A program made the position numbers and the translations under genes. Shown in pieces: positions 16,961 through 24,369 of a stretch of 26,035 nt of DNA. The stretch spans positions 1 to 26,035 of the forward strand of contig JAJYGM010000078.1 in NCBI GenBank assembly GCA_021785095.1. The letters are read 5' to 3'. Position 1 is the stretch's first letter. The number at the start of each line of letters is the position of its first letter. Source of the stretch: Actinomycetes bacterium. GTDB lineage: Bacteria; Actinomycetota; Acidimicrobiia; Acidimicrobiales; Bog-793. The notes under the pieces are model-generated. The model was not told the origin of the DNA. It saw only the letters and a list, made by a program, of their open reading frames with translations, and made no database searches.

Positions 16961-17893
16961 CTAGCCTCCTCCGGGCTCGGTGTTCACCGCCTGCGATTCG
17001 GCCACTCGGAACTGCGCGGAGGCCGTGGTGGTCAGGGCGGGGAAGGTTCCTGACTGCCCTCCCCCGGACCAGCGGATCAGCCACGTGATCGTGGCGGACA
17101 CGGGATAGGCGCCGCTCAACTGGTCCGCACTGCTCGTCAGGTATGTGTGACCGCAGTCGGGGGACGGCGCCCGTGGGTTCTGCGCCTTCGTGTAGGGCGT
17201 TCCCGGGCCCCGGCACACCACCTTCGACCCGTCCCCCATGGACCAGGCCACCGACTCCGGAGTGGCCGTCGCCGTCACCGACTCGCCCGGTACGGACGCG
17301 GTGGCGCTTGCCGGCCGCCAACTCGATCCCTGGATCCAGAGCCAGGTGGGAAGGTTCACGAGCTGGTCGGCGCCCGGATCAGGAGAAGCTTCGATCTCCG
17401 GTGGGAGAAGGACGAGGCGATTGGTGGCCTGCCGGGCCAGCACCACAGGAGGAGGTGGCGCCAGGCCGCCTCCGGGGGCCGTCGGGAGCCAGACTATGCC
17501 TCCCCCCGTTCCGTTCCGCACGTCGAGGCAGGTGAAGTCGAACCACGCCCCCTGCTGACCCTGGTGTTGATCCGCCGTGTCCCACGCCGGGGGGCTGTAC
17601 GCGGTGTCCACCTTCCAGTAGCACCCTGCGGTCCCCAGCCATCCGAACTCCGGGATGAAGCACGGGACCACCTTGCCGTGCGAGTCGTGGCAGACACCGT
17701 TCGTCGCGCCGGCCGGCTGGACCTTGGCGCTCGAGGCCGGGAAGACCGTTTGGCTGCTCGCGGCGACCGTGCAGCCGGGCCCCTGTCCCTGTCGGCACTG
17801 GACGGTGACGCTGCCGCCGTCAGCCCACGCAGCGGGACCGACCGCGATCACCGAGCCAGCGGCGATCAGGAGGACGAAGAGCTTCCCTGACAC
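16961..17893 (-). CDS. Secreted protein of the tad cluster, function unknown
   Basis: 310 residues from GTG 17893, overlapping the preceding gene by 28 bp. A short signal peptide (KLFVLLIAAGSVIAVGPAAWA, cleavage near residue 24) leads to an exported protein with seven cysteines after that site and many Trp, Pro and Gly residues. The second half (SVAWSMGDGSKVVC, then a YPVSATITWLIRW segment) resembles a PKD-like beta-sandwich, where 'W-x-MGDG' is the usual core. Similar proteins are found at this position in actinobacterial tad clusters, often as hypothetical. Possibly a surface or cell-wall factor for the pilus; no enzymatic motif seen. Confidence 0.7.
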   Translation of the reverse strand: MSGKLFVLLIAAGSVIAVGPAAWADGGSVTVQCRQGQGPGCTVAASSQTVFPASSAKVQPAGATNGVCHDSHGKVVPCFIPEFGWLGTAGCYWKVDTAYSPPAWDTADQHQGQQGAWFDFTCLDVRNGTGGGIVWLPTAPGGGLAPPPPVVLARQATNRLVLLPPEIEASPDPGADQLVNLPTWLWIQGSSWRPASATASVPGESVTATATPESVAWSMGDGSKVVCRGPGTPYTKAQNPRAPSPDCGHTYLTSSADQLSGAYPVSATITWLIRWSGGGQSGTFPALTTTASAQFRVAESQAVNTEPGGG

Positions 17894-18528
17894 GTTCCGG
17901 ATGCCTCCACATGGAGCTGGGTCACTTTCCAGACGCCGTGGATGTCGCTGACCGTCGCGGTGGTGTGGTGCAGGCCGCCGGGCACGTTGTTCTCTAACCC
18001 CCCGGTGGCCTTGTAGTTCAGCCAGTTACGATCATCGAAGCAGTCGACGATGGATGCCTTGGTGGGGTTTGCGGGCGGTGACAGACCGACCACGCGGGCG
18101 TTGGTCACCGGCTGCCCCTTGACGACGATCCCCATCCGCTTGTCGGTGTAGAGGCCGCGCACCAAGATCGAGAGAGCCGCGCTGGCGGCGTGCTGGGCCA
18201 GCAGCGGCGACCGGTAGTCTGCGGTCTCTGCAGCCGTCGCCATGTCCTCCCACATCGCCTCGTAGGCAGCCAGGGCGTCGTGACGGGCCACGTCGGCCGG
18301 GGAGTCGGTGGACGGCGATGCCGGCGGTCCCGACGCCGATCCGGATGTCGCGGAAGAAGCTGGGCCTGAGCTTTGGCATGCCGGCAGCAGAATGGCCGGA
18401 GGCAGAAGCAAGGCGACGGCGCAAGTTACCCACCTCGCCCGGCGTCGGACGAGGCGCCGCTTCGGAGTGCAAGCGGCAAGGCGCGGGTTGACCCGCTCGG
18501 GGGGCGGCCGAGCCGCATCGCGGTCCAC
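17866..18528 (-). CDS. Putative lipoprotein, first gene of the tad operon
   Basis: 220 residues from GTG 18528. An AGGTAGGG stretch just upstream can serve as ribosome binding site. The arginine-rich N-terminus (RRLVRRRARW) is followed by a hydrophobic core ending in LLPAC, a good lipobox with Cys51 as the acylation site. A Ser/Pro/Ala-rich linker (52-78) precedes a folded domain of about 130 residues (AYEAMWEDMATAAETADYRSPLL ... WKVTQLHVE), which resembles the NTF2-like exported lipoproteins of actinobacteria. The true start could be later, since the residues before RRLVRRR are Pro/Arg-rich. Role in the pilus system is unknown. Confidence 0.68.
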   Translation of the reverse strand: MDRDAARPPPERVNPRLAACTPKRRLVRRRARWVTCAVALLLPPAILLPACQSSGPASSATSGSASGPPASPSTDSPADVARHDALAAYEAMWEDMATAAETADYRSPLLAQHAASAALSILVRGLYTDKRMGIVVKGQPVTNARVVGLSPPANPTKASIVDCFDDRNWLNYKATGGLENNVPGGLHHTTATVSDIHGVWKVTQLHVEASGTCQGSSSSS

Positions 18529-18565
18529 GGCCCTACCTGACTACCACCTATTTCGGCAGCCGTCA

Positions 18566-18579
18566 GTGACCTGAGTCAC
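18566..18579. promoter_or_regulatory. Crp-like operator upstream of the tad operon
   Basis: The sequence GTGACCTGAGTCAC is an exact GTGA-N6-TCAC palindrome, the core Crp/Fnr-family half-site arrangement. It lies 38 bp upstream of the first tad-operon start codon and overlaps the stop codon of the Crp/Fnr-family gene itself. Placement suits control of the pilus operon by that regulator. Binding is inference. Confidence 0.5.
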
Positions 18580-18591
18580 GCGGAGCGTGAC
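18575..18591. repeat. Perfect 7-bp inverted repeat at the end of the Crp-like gene
   Basis: GTCACGC (18575-18581) and GCGTGAC (18585-18591) pair perfectly around a 3-nt loop and share bases with the Crp-like palindrome. No T-run follows on the - strand, so it is not a clear intrinsic terminator. It may be a second operator half-site array, an RNA hairpin that limits read-through, or both. Confidence 0.45.
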
Positions 18592-19313
18592 CTAGGTTCC
18601 ATCTGCGTGTGCGGCAGGCGGCCCGGCAGGTGCCCGATCTCGCTCTGGAGCCTCGCCGGATCCGGAATGACGGTCTCCCGGCCATAGCTCGTGACCAACC
18701 CCTCACTGCGGAGGTCTTTGAGCACGCGGGCCACGACCTCCCGGACCGACCCGGCCGCTTGAGCGAGCTGCTGCTGGCCCGCGCTGCAAACGAGGCCCTT
18801 CCTCGCGAGGCGTGGCGTCGAGAGCGCCAGCAGGTGGTAGATGACGCGCTCCCGGACGGAGCCGAATGCTGACAACGCGATCCCGTCCACCACGTCATCA
18901 AGATGGCGAGCGAGTTCCTCAGTCGCCGCCCACGAAACGTCGGGCTGAGTGCTTCGAAGTTCGTCGAAACGGGATGGCGGGATTCGGAGGACCCGGCAGT
19001 CCGTCATGGTCTCGCAAGCGACCGGCTGCTGCTGCCCGGCGAGCCTTCCGAAGCCCACGACGTCGCCCTGCCCGAGATAGGAGACAGTGACCTGACGGCC
19101 ATCGGGTCCGGACACGAACTCGCGCACCAAACCGGCAACCACAAGATCGAAGCTCTGCCCGTCGAGGACCCGGCGAGGAGGGAGTTCGACACGAACAGCG
19201 GCCGCCAGGACCGCGTCGCTCAGAGTGGCCGGGAGCCCCCGGAGGATGCTGAGCCGGACGGCCTCCGCCGCCTCGGCTTCGAAGGAATCCGGTGCCTGGG
19301 TCGCTCGCCTCAT
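18576..19313 (-). CDS. Crp/Fnr-family transcriptional regulator
   Basis: 245 residues from ATG 19313; a longer in-frame extension to 19541 runs through the divergent promoter region and is rejected. Residues ~23-120 form a cupin-like effector domain (LPPRRVLDGQSFDLVVAGLVREF, then TVSYLGQGDVVGFGRLAG), followed by a dimerisation helix and a winged helix (GQQQLAQAAGSVREVVARVLKDL, 179-201). The GE...RxA phosphate-binding cassette of true cAMP receptors is absent, as is an N-terminal FNR cysteine cluster, so the effector is not obviously cAMP or Fe-S. It is encoded on the same strand right before the tad operon, with a matching palindrome between them, which suggests it controls the pilus genes. 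Confidence 0.85.
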   Translation of the reverse strand: MRRATQAPDSFEAEAAEAVRLSILRGLPATLSDAVLAAAVRVELPPRRVLDGQSFDLVVAGLVREFVSGPDGRQVTVSYLGQGDVVGFGRLAGQQQPVACETMTDCRVLRIPPSRFDELRSTQPDVSWAATEELARHLDDVVDGIALSAFGSVRERVIYHLLALSTPRLARKGLVCSAGQQQLAQAAGSVREVVARVLKDLRSEGLVTSYGRETVIPDPARLQSEIGHLPGRLPHTQMEPRSRSA

Positions 19314-19461
19314 GTCCGCGCCCTCGTAGGGCCTCCGCCGACTAGCCTCGGTGTCGCGGGCCCCGGGGAATACGGCTGCGGGCGGTCGGCTACATGCTTC
19401 CCGTAAACCCTCATCATCCCCCGGTTCCCCCGGAAGTGCATATGCGCAGGATCCGCCCCAC

Positions 19462-20745
19462 ATGCGGGAGGAGGCGATCGCGCCTGGAGCTGGCTCGGCA
19501 CCAGGCCGTACATTCCTGGTCGTGGATCTTGAAGAGCCCACACGTCAGCCCTTCGACGAGGCCGCCGAGAGCCAGGTTCCCGACGACTACCTGCGGGCGA
19601 TGGTACGTCGTTCCGTGCCGCCTGGTGTGTCGGTCGTAGCCGGGTCAACGCCCGTGGTGGCTTTCGGCGATCCCGCGCGTGCCGAGGTGGCGACGCTCGG
19701 GATCAATCCGAGCAAGGTGGAGTTCATCGAGAACGGCCTCTTCCTGTCCGGGTCGTCCCGCCGGCTCGCCACCTTGGAGTCGCTCGGTGCGTCCGACATG
19801 GCGACGCTCACGGATAGCCAGGTGCTTCAGGTTGTGGAGGACTGTGCCCGCTACTTCGACCCCGACCGGAATCCATACCGTCGATGGTTCGATCCGCTCG
19901 ACCGTCTCCTTCGCGATGCGATCGACGTCAGCTACTACAAGGGCACCGCCTGTCATCTCGACCTCGTGCAATGGGCGACCGACCCGGTCTGGCGCGGCAT
20001 CGAGGACGAGGACGTGCGCCGCATCCTGCTCGAGGACGGACTCCCGCATCTGCGCGCACAGTTGCGCCGGGAGAACATTCGGCTGGTGCTGCTCAACGGC
20101 CGAACCGTCATCGACCAGGTGCAGGCGGTCGGGCTCGCCGACCTGATCCCCGCGGGAGGGCTCGCGCTCGGCAGAACGACGTGCTCGCTCTATGCCGGGT
20201 CCGGTGAAGGGGTCCGCTTCATCGGCTGGTCCACCAACCTCCAGAGCAGCCGCGGGGTGAGCAACGCGTTCAAGACCGAGCTGGCCGCCTGGCTGGCCGA
20301 GCATGCCGCTGGTCTCGAGACAACGAAACGCGTACCCCCGCCTCCGGAGGAGATACCCGTCGCTGACGCCGAGTTGCCGCTCGATGCGAAGGGCTACGTG
20401 ATGAAGGGCACCACCGTTGGGGGCAAGAGGGCTCTGGCCGCACTCCTGAAACAGTGGCTCGGCGTGTCGACCGCGACCACGATAGGGGTCGGCACCTTCG
20501 GCGGAAGCCCCTGCGTGCGCATCCAGCTCGGTGACGTGCAGGCAGTCCTCAACGCGGATACCAAGCGCGCAGCCATCGAGCTGTACTTGGACACAGCGCG
20601 GCGGGAGGGTGCGGACCGTCCCTGGTCTGTGATCGCCAACCGCCGCGGTCGAGTGAACAAGGTCGTCTTCCGCGAGGACAAGGAGGAGACTCCGGGCTGG
20701 TTCTGCTACCTCACCGAGCCGTTCACCACGCCGGGGGAGGTGTGA
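19462..20745 (+). CDS. Uracil-DNA-glycosylase-fold-like protein with extra C-terminal domain
   Basis: 427 residues from ATG 19462; the start is uncertain (a GTG at 19522 is an alternative, and no strong ribosome site is seen). The first ~285 residues contain LGINPSKVEF (GINPS at 80-84) and, near the end of this part, GWSTNLQSSRG (255-265), at positions like motif A (GINPG) and the HPSxxS motif of Mug/UDG-superfamily enzymes. In between are CHLDLVQWATDPVW (164-177) and LLNGR (210-214). A Pro-rich linker (290-305) joins a separate domain of ~115 residues with no motif I recognise. The family seems widespread in actinobacteria as hypothetical proteins. Catalysis is not established: the canonical catalytic Asp/Asn is not obvious. 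Coupled to the next gene (TGATG). Confidence 0.55.
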   Translation: MREEAIAPGAGSAPGRTFLVVDLEEPTRQPFDEAAESQVPDDYLRAMVRRSVPPGVSVVAGSTPVVAFGDPARAEVATLGINPSKVEFIENGLFLSGSSRRLATLESLGASDMATLTDSQVLQVVEDCARYFDPDRNPYRRWFDPLDRLLRDAIDVSYYKGTACHLDLVQWATDPVWRGIEDEDVRRILLEDGLPHLRAQLRRENIRLVLLNGRTVIDQVQAVGLADLIPAGGLALGRTTCSLYAGSGEGVRFIGWSTNLQSSRGVSNAFKTELAAWLAEHAAGLETTKRVPPPPEEIPVADAELPLDAKGYVMKGTTVGGKRALAALLKQWLGVSTATTIGVGTFGGSPCVRIQLGDVQAVLNADTKRAAIELYLDTARREGADRPWSVIANRRGRVNKVVFREDKEETPGWFCYLTEPFTTPGEV

Positions 20746-21650
20746 TGGACCCCGGCTCTCGCGACGCCGTCTACGTCGTGCAGTTCCCGCATCCCGGACG
20801 TGAGCACAACCCGAAAGACGCGCCCGTGATGCCCTGGAACGCCGGGAGCCACGCCCGGAAGTTCATGCGCTCGCCCGGCCGTCTCGTGGACCGCGACGGG
20901 GTTGCGCACGACGGCTCGGCGGTGTTCTGGGGGGAGTGGGAACCGCCGTCCCGAGTCGTTGACCGATGGGCTCCGGACGGTCGTCAGCCGCGATTCCTGC
21001 AGGAGCCGTGTTGGGCGGCCCCGGAAGACGCCGGCTTGGCGAACACTGACCCGTGGGTGTTCGGCGAGCGGTTCCGGTTCAGCAACTGCAAGCAGCTAAC
21101 CCCACACGGCCGACCCTCGGCGCTGCAGTCTCTAACACCCGGGTCGATCGTCCTGTTTGGCTCGCAGGTCGACGACCAGTTCGTCCTGGACACGGTGTTC
21201 GTGGTCGCCGTTCGCACGCCCTACACACCGGCAACGTCAACGGAGCTCGAGGTGGACGATGCGTTCCGCGCCTGCACACTTGAGCGGTTGGCGAGGGACA
21301 GGCACGAAAGGATCGACGTTCCTCACGCGCGGTTCACCCTCTTCCAGGGGGCGATGCACGAGGATCCCCTCGATGGGATGTTCTGCTTCGTCCCGGCACG
21401 GCTCGCAGACGGCGACGACGTGCGCTTCGCTCGGCCGCCCATCCACCTGCCTGGCTATGTGAACCCGAAGAGCAAGCAGGCACCGTCTGGCGCCCATCGG
21501 GCGCGGACTCTCGATGACGCGCGTACGGTGTGGGAGTCCGTACGCCCGCAGGTCTGGGACGCCGGGTGCGTGCTCGGAATCCGGATCGCCACGCCTCCTC
21601 GCGCAGACGGAATCGACATGATCATGTCGTCGACGCCGCGGGGATGCTGA
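20745..21650 (+). CDS. Conserved protein of unknown function, coupled to the UDG-like gene
   Basis: 301 residues from ATG 20745, which shares its A with the preceding TGA (TGATG). The ribosome site GGGGAGG (20734-20740) is 4 bases before this ATG and only 1 base before the alternative GTG at 20742, so the ATG is preferred. The N-terminal part is rich in aromatic and conserved-looking motifs: VYVVQFPHPGRE, MPWNAGSHARKF, VFWGEWEPPSRV, and NTDPWVFGERFRFSNCKQ. This is followed by LTPGSIVLFGS and an FVLDTVFVV strand. It lacks signal peptide and membrane segments. I do not recognise a named domain; the look is of a compact nucleotide- or nucleic-acid-binding domain (guess). The tight coupling implies that it works with the UDG-like protein. 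Confidence 0.6.
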   Translation: MDPGSRDAVYVVQFPHPGREHNPKDAPVMPWNAGSHARKFMRSPGRLVDRDGVAHDGSAVFWGEWEPPSRVVDRWAPDGRQPRFLQEPCWAAPEDAGLANTDPWVFGERFRFSNCKQLTPHGRPSALQSLTPGSIVLFGSQVDDQFVLDTVFVVAVRTPYTPATSTELEVDDAFRACTLERLARDRHERIDVPHARFTLFQGAMHEDPLDGMFCFVPARLADGDDVRFARPPIHLPGYVNPKSKQAPSGAHRARTLDDARTVWESVRPQVWDAGCVLGIRIATPPRADGIDMIMSSTPRGC

Positions 21651-21677
21651 ATCTGGCGGTCGAACACGGCTGCACGG

Positions 21678-22268
21678 TCACCTCGTTTCAGGAGGCGCTG
21701 TTGCCACTGACACCTGGCGGTCTCGGATGGCCTGGAGTTGCTTTGTGACCCCTGTCGTTCGGAGACGAAAGGCCGCCATGACCTCGCTCACGCTGTACGC
21801 CTCGGCGATGGCGGCACTGTCAAGGCCGCGCTTCGCGGCTGTGTAGAGCAGCGGTCGGGGAAGCAGCAGGCATCCAGCAAGCCAGTTGGCTTCCTGCTCC
21901 TCATCCGCGTCGCACGTGAAGAAGCTCACGCCACCAATCGTCTGCACGGACTTCATGTTGTGCTTCAACACGATGTGCGCGACCTCGTGCGCGATGTCAC
22001 TTTGCGTCCTTCCCGCGGAAGCGAGCGGGCTGCAGACGATGACGTGGCGGCCCCCAACGGTGAACGTGCACGCTGAGAAGGCTCCCGGCTGCAACTCCTC
22101 CAGCGTCTGGAGCTTCGCGAGGCTCGTCAGTGCGTCCGCACTCCGCACCTCAGCACCAACGTGCTCCGCTAATTCAAGGGCATCGAGCGGGTCGGCTTGG
22201 CGTTTTCCCATCGCGCGCCGGATGTTCTGCGCCAGCCGTTCCGCCTCCGCCTTGAACCCCCTGCGCAT
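21678..22268 (-). CDS. ImmA/IrrE-family zinc metallopeptidase (CapP-like)
   Basis: 196 residues. HEVAH at 94-98 supplies two zinc ligands and the general base, and E126 in DEEQEANWLAGCLLLP is the likely third ligand, the COG2856 signature. Cys79 (VIVCSPL) lies 15 residues before the HExxH and could serve as a cysteine switch; C67, C119 and C133 are also near the active region. These proteases cleave a partner XRE repressor; the XRE gene ends 2 bp upstream. Both sit at the 3' end of the CBASS operon, and CapP-type proteases are known to derepress CBASS by cleaving the regulator CapH. The converging + strand gene ends 27 bp away. Confidence 0.85.
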   Translation of the reverse strand: MRRGFKAEAERLAQNIRRAMGKRQADPLDALELAEHVGAEVRSADALTSLAKLQTLEELQPGAFSACTFTVGGRHVIVCSPLASAGRTQSDIAHEVAHIVLKHNMKSVQTIGGVSFFTCDADEEQEANWLAGCLLLPRPLLYTAAKRGLDSAAIAEAYSVSEVMAAFRLRTTGVTKQLQAIRDRQVSVATAPPETR

Positions 22269-22270
22269 CG

Positions 22271-22723
22271 CTACTCACTGAGCGAGGCTTGGAGGTTGGA
22301 CTGCATCTCGCCAAGAACCTCCCCAAGCAGCGCGCTGACTGCGGGCGTGAAGGTCTTTGCGGATCGAAGATGCAAAGAGAGTGTGGGCTGCTCGCCGATG
22401 AGCTTGTGATACATGTCCTCGACGAGCTCGACGATCTTCGCCGCGGCTTCCTTGGAGAGGCGTTGATCCGAGCGGAGATGCCGCGCGATGACCTCTGGCG
22501 TCGAAGCTTCACCTGCCGGTTCCAGGAAATGCTCTGCGGGCAACTCCAGCCAGTCGACGATCCGCTGGAAGTTCTTGAGGTCCGGGACATGCCCACGTTC
22601 GACTCGCGAGAGAGTGTTCAAGGAAACACCCGTCTGATCCGCCAGGTCCCGCAAGCTCAGGCGCTTCTCGCGGCGTCGGGCCTTGAGGATCGCCCCGAGG
22701 TTGGAGATGTCCGGCTCAGGCAT
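22271..22723 (-). CDS. XRE-family transcriptional regulator (CapH-like)
   Basis: 150 residues from ATG 22723; an in-frame extension to 22831 overlaps the end of the E2 gene and lacks conserved character. The helix-turn-helix spans about residues 11-62: LKARRREKRLSLRDLADQTG, then VSLNTLSRVERGHVPDL. The C-terminal half (SKEAAAKIVELVEDMYHKLI and on) is helical and probably the dimerisation and protease-recognition part. The gene follows the E2 stop by 37 bp and is followed after 2 bp by the metallopeptidase, the usual regulator/protease pair. A tandem 10-bp repeat lies just before its start and could be an autoregulatory site. Confidence 0.85.
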   Translation of the reverse strand: MPEPDISNLGAILKARRREKRLSLRDLADQTGVSLNTLSRVERGHVPDLKNFQRIVDWLELPAEHFLEPAGEASTPEVIARHLRSDQRLSKEAAAKIVELVEDMYHKLIGEQPTLSLHLRSAKTFTPAVSALLGEVLGEMQSNLQASLSE

Positions 22724-22726
22724 GGC

Positions 22727-22746
22727 CGCGTCGTAGCGCGTCGTAC
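22727..22746. repeat. Tandem 10-bp repeat at the XRE gene start
   Basis: CGCGTCGTAG (22727-22736) is directly followed by CGCGTCGTAC (22737-22746), a 9/10 identity tandem copy placed 3 bases upstream of the XRE ATG in the gap after the E2 gene. One-turn spacing suits two protein contacts on the same DNA face. It could be an operator for internal control of the XRE/protease pair; chance in GC-rich DNA is also possible. Confidence 0.35.
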
Positions 22747-22760
22747 GGCATGTCGGGCTC

Positions 22761-23237
22761 CTATCTTCCCTCAGACATGGGGTCCACGGGGGATTTCGCC
22801 TCGCCTGGGCTGCTGGGTTCCGGAGGCGCATCCGGCCGCCGGACCGGCGGCCACTGGCCTCCCCCGTGCCAGTCGCCTGTGGCTTTCCAGATCTCGTAGT
22901 TGATTAGCCACTCCGCGGCCCACGGAAGCGTGGTGTCGACGATGAGCATGTCGGAGGTCCACTCACCTGGCAAGTGGAGACACAGCGTTCCATCACGGTA
23001 CACGTGCGGCAACGCCTCATCAGGACGTCCATCAAGCGCGTCCAACACCCTCACCTCGGGGACCCGTCCAGTCCTGTGCGTCACCTGGACCCTGTACGCG
23101 CGGCTCAACGGTGTCGGCTGGATCGTGCCCCTCCAAACGAGTCGCGCCGCAGCAAGATCCACCCTCTCGTTCGGGAACCGACTTCGCAGGGCAAACGCCT
23201 GCTGCGCCAGGCTACGAGTCGCGGCGCGCTTGCGCAT
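22761..23237 (-). CDS. Stand-alone E2-like (ubiquitin-conjugating-fold) CBASS protein
   Basis: 158 residues from ATG 23237, overlapping the CD-NTase 3' end by 26 bp. A longer open frame to 23564 is an Arg/Ser-rich shadow of the CD-NTase. The core has LAQQAFALRSRFP (10-22), a beta-rich middle with VRVLDALDGRPDEALPHVY, then RDGTLCLHLPGEW (81-93). Cys86 with His78 fits the active-site Cys and HPN-like region of E2 enzymes. The end of the domain (WAAEWLINYEIWKATGDWHGGG) is the pattern of E2-only proteins in short type II CBASS. No E1 (ThiF) or JAB gene is present nearby. Expected role: covalent handling of the CD-NTase C-terminus that raises its activity. The last 30 residues are Pro/Ser-rich and likely disordered. 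Confidence 0.78.
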   Translation of the reverse strand: MRKRAATRSLAQQAFALRSRFPNERVDLAAARLVWRGTIQPTPLSRAYRVQVTHRTGRVPEVRVLDALDGRPDEALPHVYRDGTLCLHLPGEWTSDMLIVDTTLPWAAEWLINYEIWKATGDWHGGGQWPPVRRPDAPPEPSSPGEAKSPVDPMSEGR

Positions 23238-24369
23238 CGCCGTGGAAGGTGTGCTGCGGGACCGGCCGGCGCACCGGCGCACCGAGCAGCCCGATGCCGG
23301 CGCCCATGCCGAGCAACCCGGCCTCGCGGGCCCGCGAGATGCCAGAGCCAGCAGCCTCGCCGGCGCGCCTCGCGGGGCCCTCTCCGAAGGCCCGCGCGAT
23401 CTTCTCGAGCACTCGGTCCACGCCGAGCTCGACGCCATACCCGGCGAAGTCCGTGTGCACCTGCTCCATCCACTCGAAGAAGCGCCCGTCACTGCCTGGG
23501 TGCGTCCGCCACCGATCAGCGAAGTTCTCCTCCGGCTGCACCGGGTTCGCGACCCACGAGACACCGCTCCGCCGCTCCACGAGGTCGGGCATCTTCCCCG
23601 TTACGTCGACCAGCACTTCGTACAGGGCCCCGCCGCCCGTGTAGGCTGTGGCCGCGAGCGTGGTGATGATGATCGACGCTGGGCGATCCTTTGGTGTCTC
23701 CGCGAAGAACTGATCCCGGTGACGCTTGAGGGCCTGCACCGTCCGCTGCAATGTCGTCTTGACCCGCCAGGCGGGGACGTCGGCAACGTCCATCCGCTTG
23801 GCGATGGCCTCGCGGAGCTGGATGAACTCCTGCCGCATCCTCCCGTGGAACCACGACGCGTAGTCGATTGGGTTCGAGTGCTGCCACGCCCGCAGGTCCT
23901 TGTCGGTGAGCAGGATCGCGTTCGGCACGCCCTCGGCATCGGGGAGCGCCGGCAGTATGTCCATGTGGAACGGCTCGAGCGGGTAGTCCAACGTCCAGCA
24001 CCGCTTGCCCTCGCTCCTCGTCGGGCTGCCGTCCGGTCCGCTCGCGACGTAGAGGTTGAGCCCCTTGCCGACGTCGAGCTTCAGCGCCGCCTGGGTCGTG
24101 GACTCCTTAGCGATGTCCCGGCGGCACACGAGGTCGATGTCGTACTCGTCACGCGGGTTGATCGGCTGGACAACCGTGCCGAGCCGGAAGGAGCCCTGCG
24201 GGTACACCACCCCGTCCGAGGGCGACTCGGCCCAGTAGTCGGAGAGCCACGCTCCTACGTGCTCGTAGCGGGCGACCGCACGCTCGTATACGTCGTCGGG
24301 GATGTCGAACTCGGCGATCGACGTGCTGAGGAGTTGGTCGAGCAGTTCGTCGCGGTCAGTCGTGAGCAT
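23212..24369 (-). CDS. CBASS cyclic-oligonucleotide synthase (CD-NTase)
   Basis: 385 residues from ATG 24369, with AAGGAAGG five bases upstream; it overlaps the phospholipase stop by 14 bp. The catalytic site of the polymerase-beta superfamily is complete: QGSFRLGT with G59-S60, DEYDIDL with D77 and D79, and FHMDILPAL with D137. The following helical region (about 190-260) fits an OAS-like CD-NTase core. It makes a cyclic nucleotide signal on infection that activates the neighbouring patatin-like phospholipase. The C-terminus is unusual: a Gly/Ala-rich segment (AGLLGMGAGIGLLG) is followed by ~20 charged residues and ends in RRDS rather than Gly. I cannot assign the clade or product by eye. 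Confidence 0.87.
   Translation of the reverse strand: MLTTDRDELLDQLLSTSIAEFDIPDDVYERAVARYEHVGAWLSDYWAESPSDGVVYPQGSFRLGTVVQPINPRDEYDIDLVCRRDIAKESTTQAALKLDVGKGLNLYVASGPDGSPTRSEGKRCWTLDYPLEPFHMDILPALPDAEGVPNAILLTDKDLRAWQHSNPIDYASWFHGRMRQEFIQLREAIAKRMDVADVPAWRVKTTLQRTVQALKRHRDQFFAETPKDRPASIIITTLAATAYTGGGALYEVLVDVTGKMPDLVERRSGVSWVANPVQPEENFADRWRTHPGSDGRFFEWMEQVHTDFAGYGVELGVDRVLEKIARAFGEGPARRAGEAAGSGISRAREAGLLGMGAGIGLLGAPVRRPVPQHTFHGDAQARRDS

Noticed and set aside
19314..19541. N-terminal extension of the Crp-like regulator
   Set aside because: It would cross the divergent promoter region and has no conserved character; ATG 19313 is followed by a typical effector domain.
23238..23564. N-terminal extension of the E2-like protein
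   Set aside because: Arg/Ser/Gly-rich shadow of the CD-NTase; E2 homology begins right after ATG 23237.
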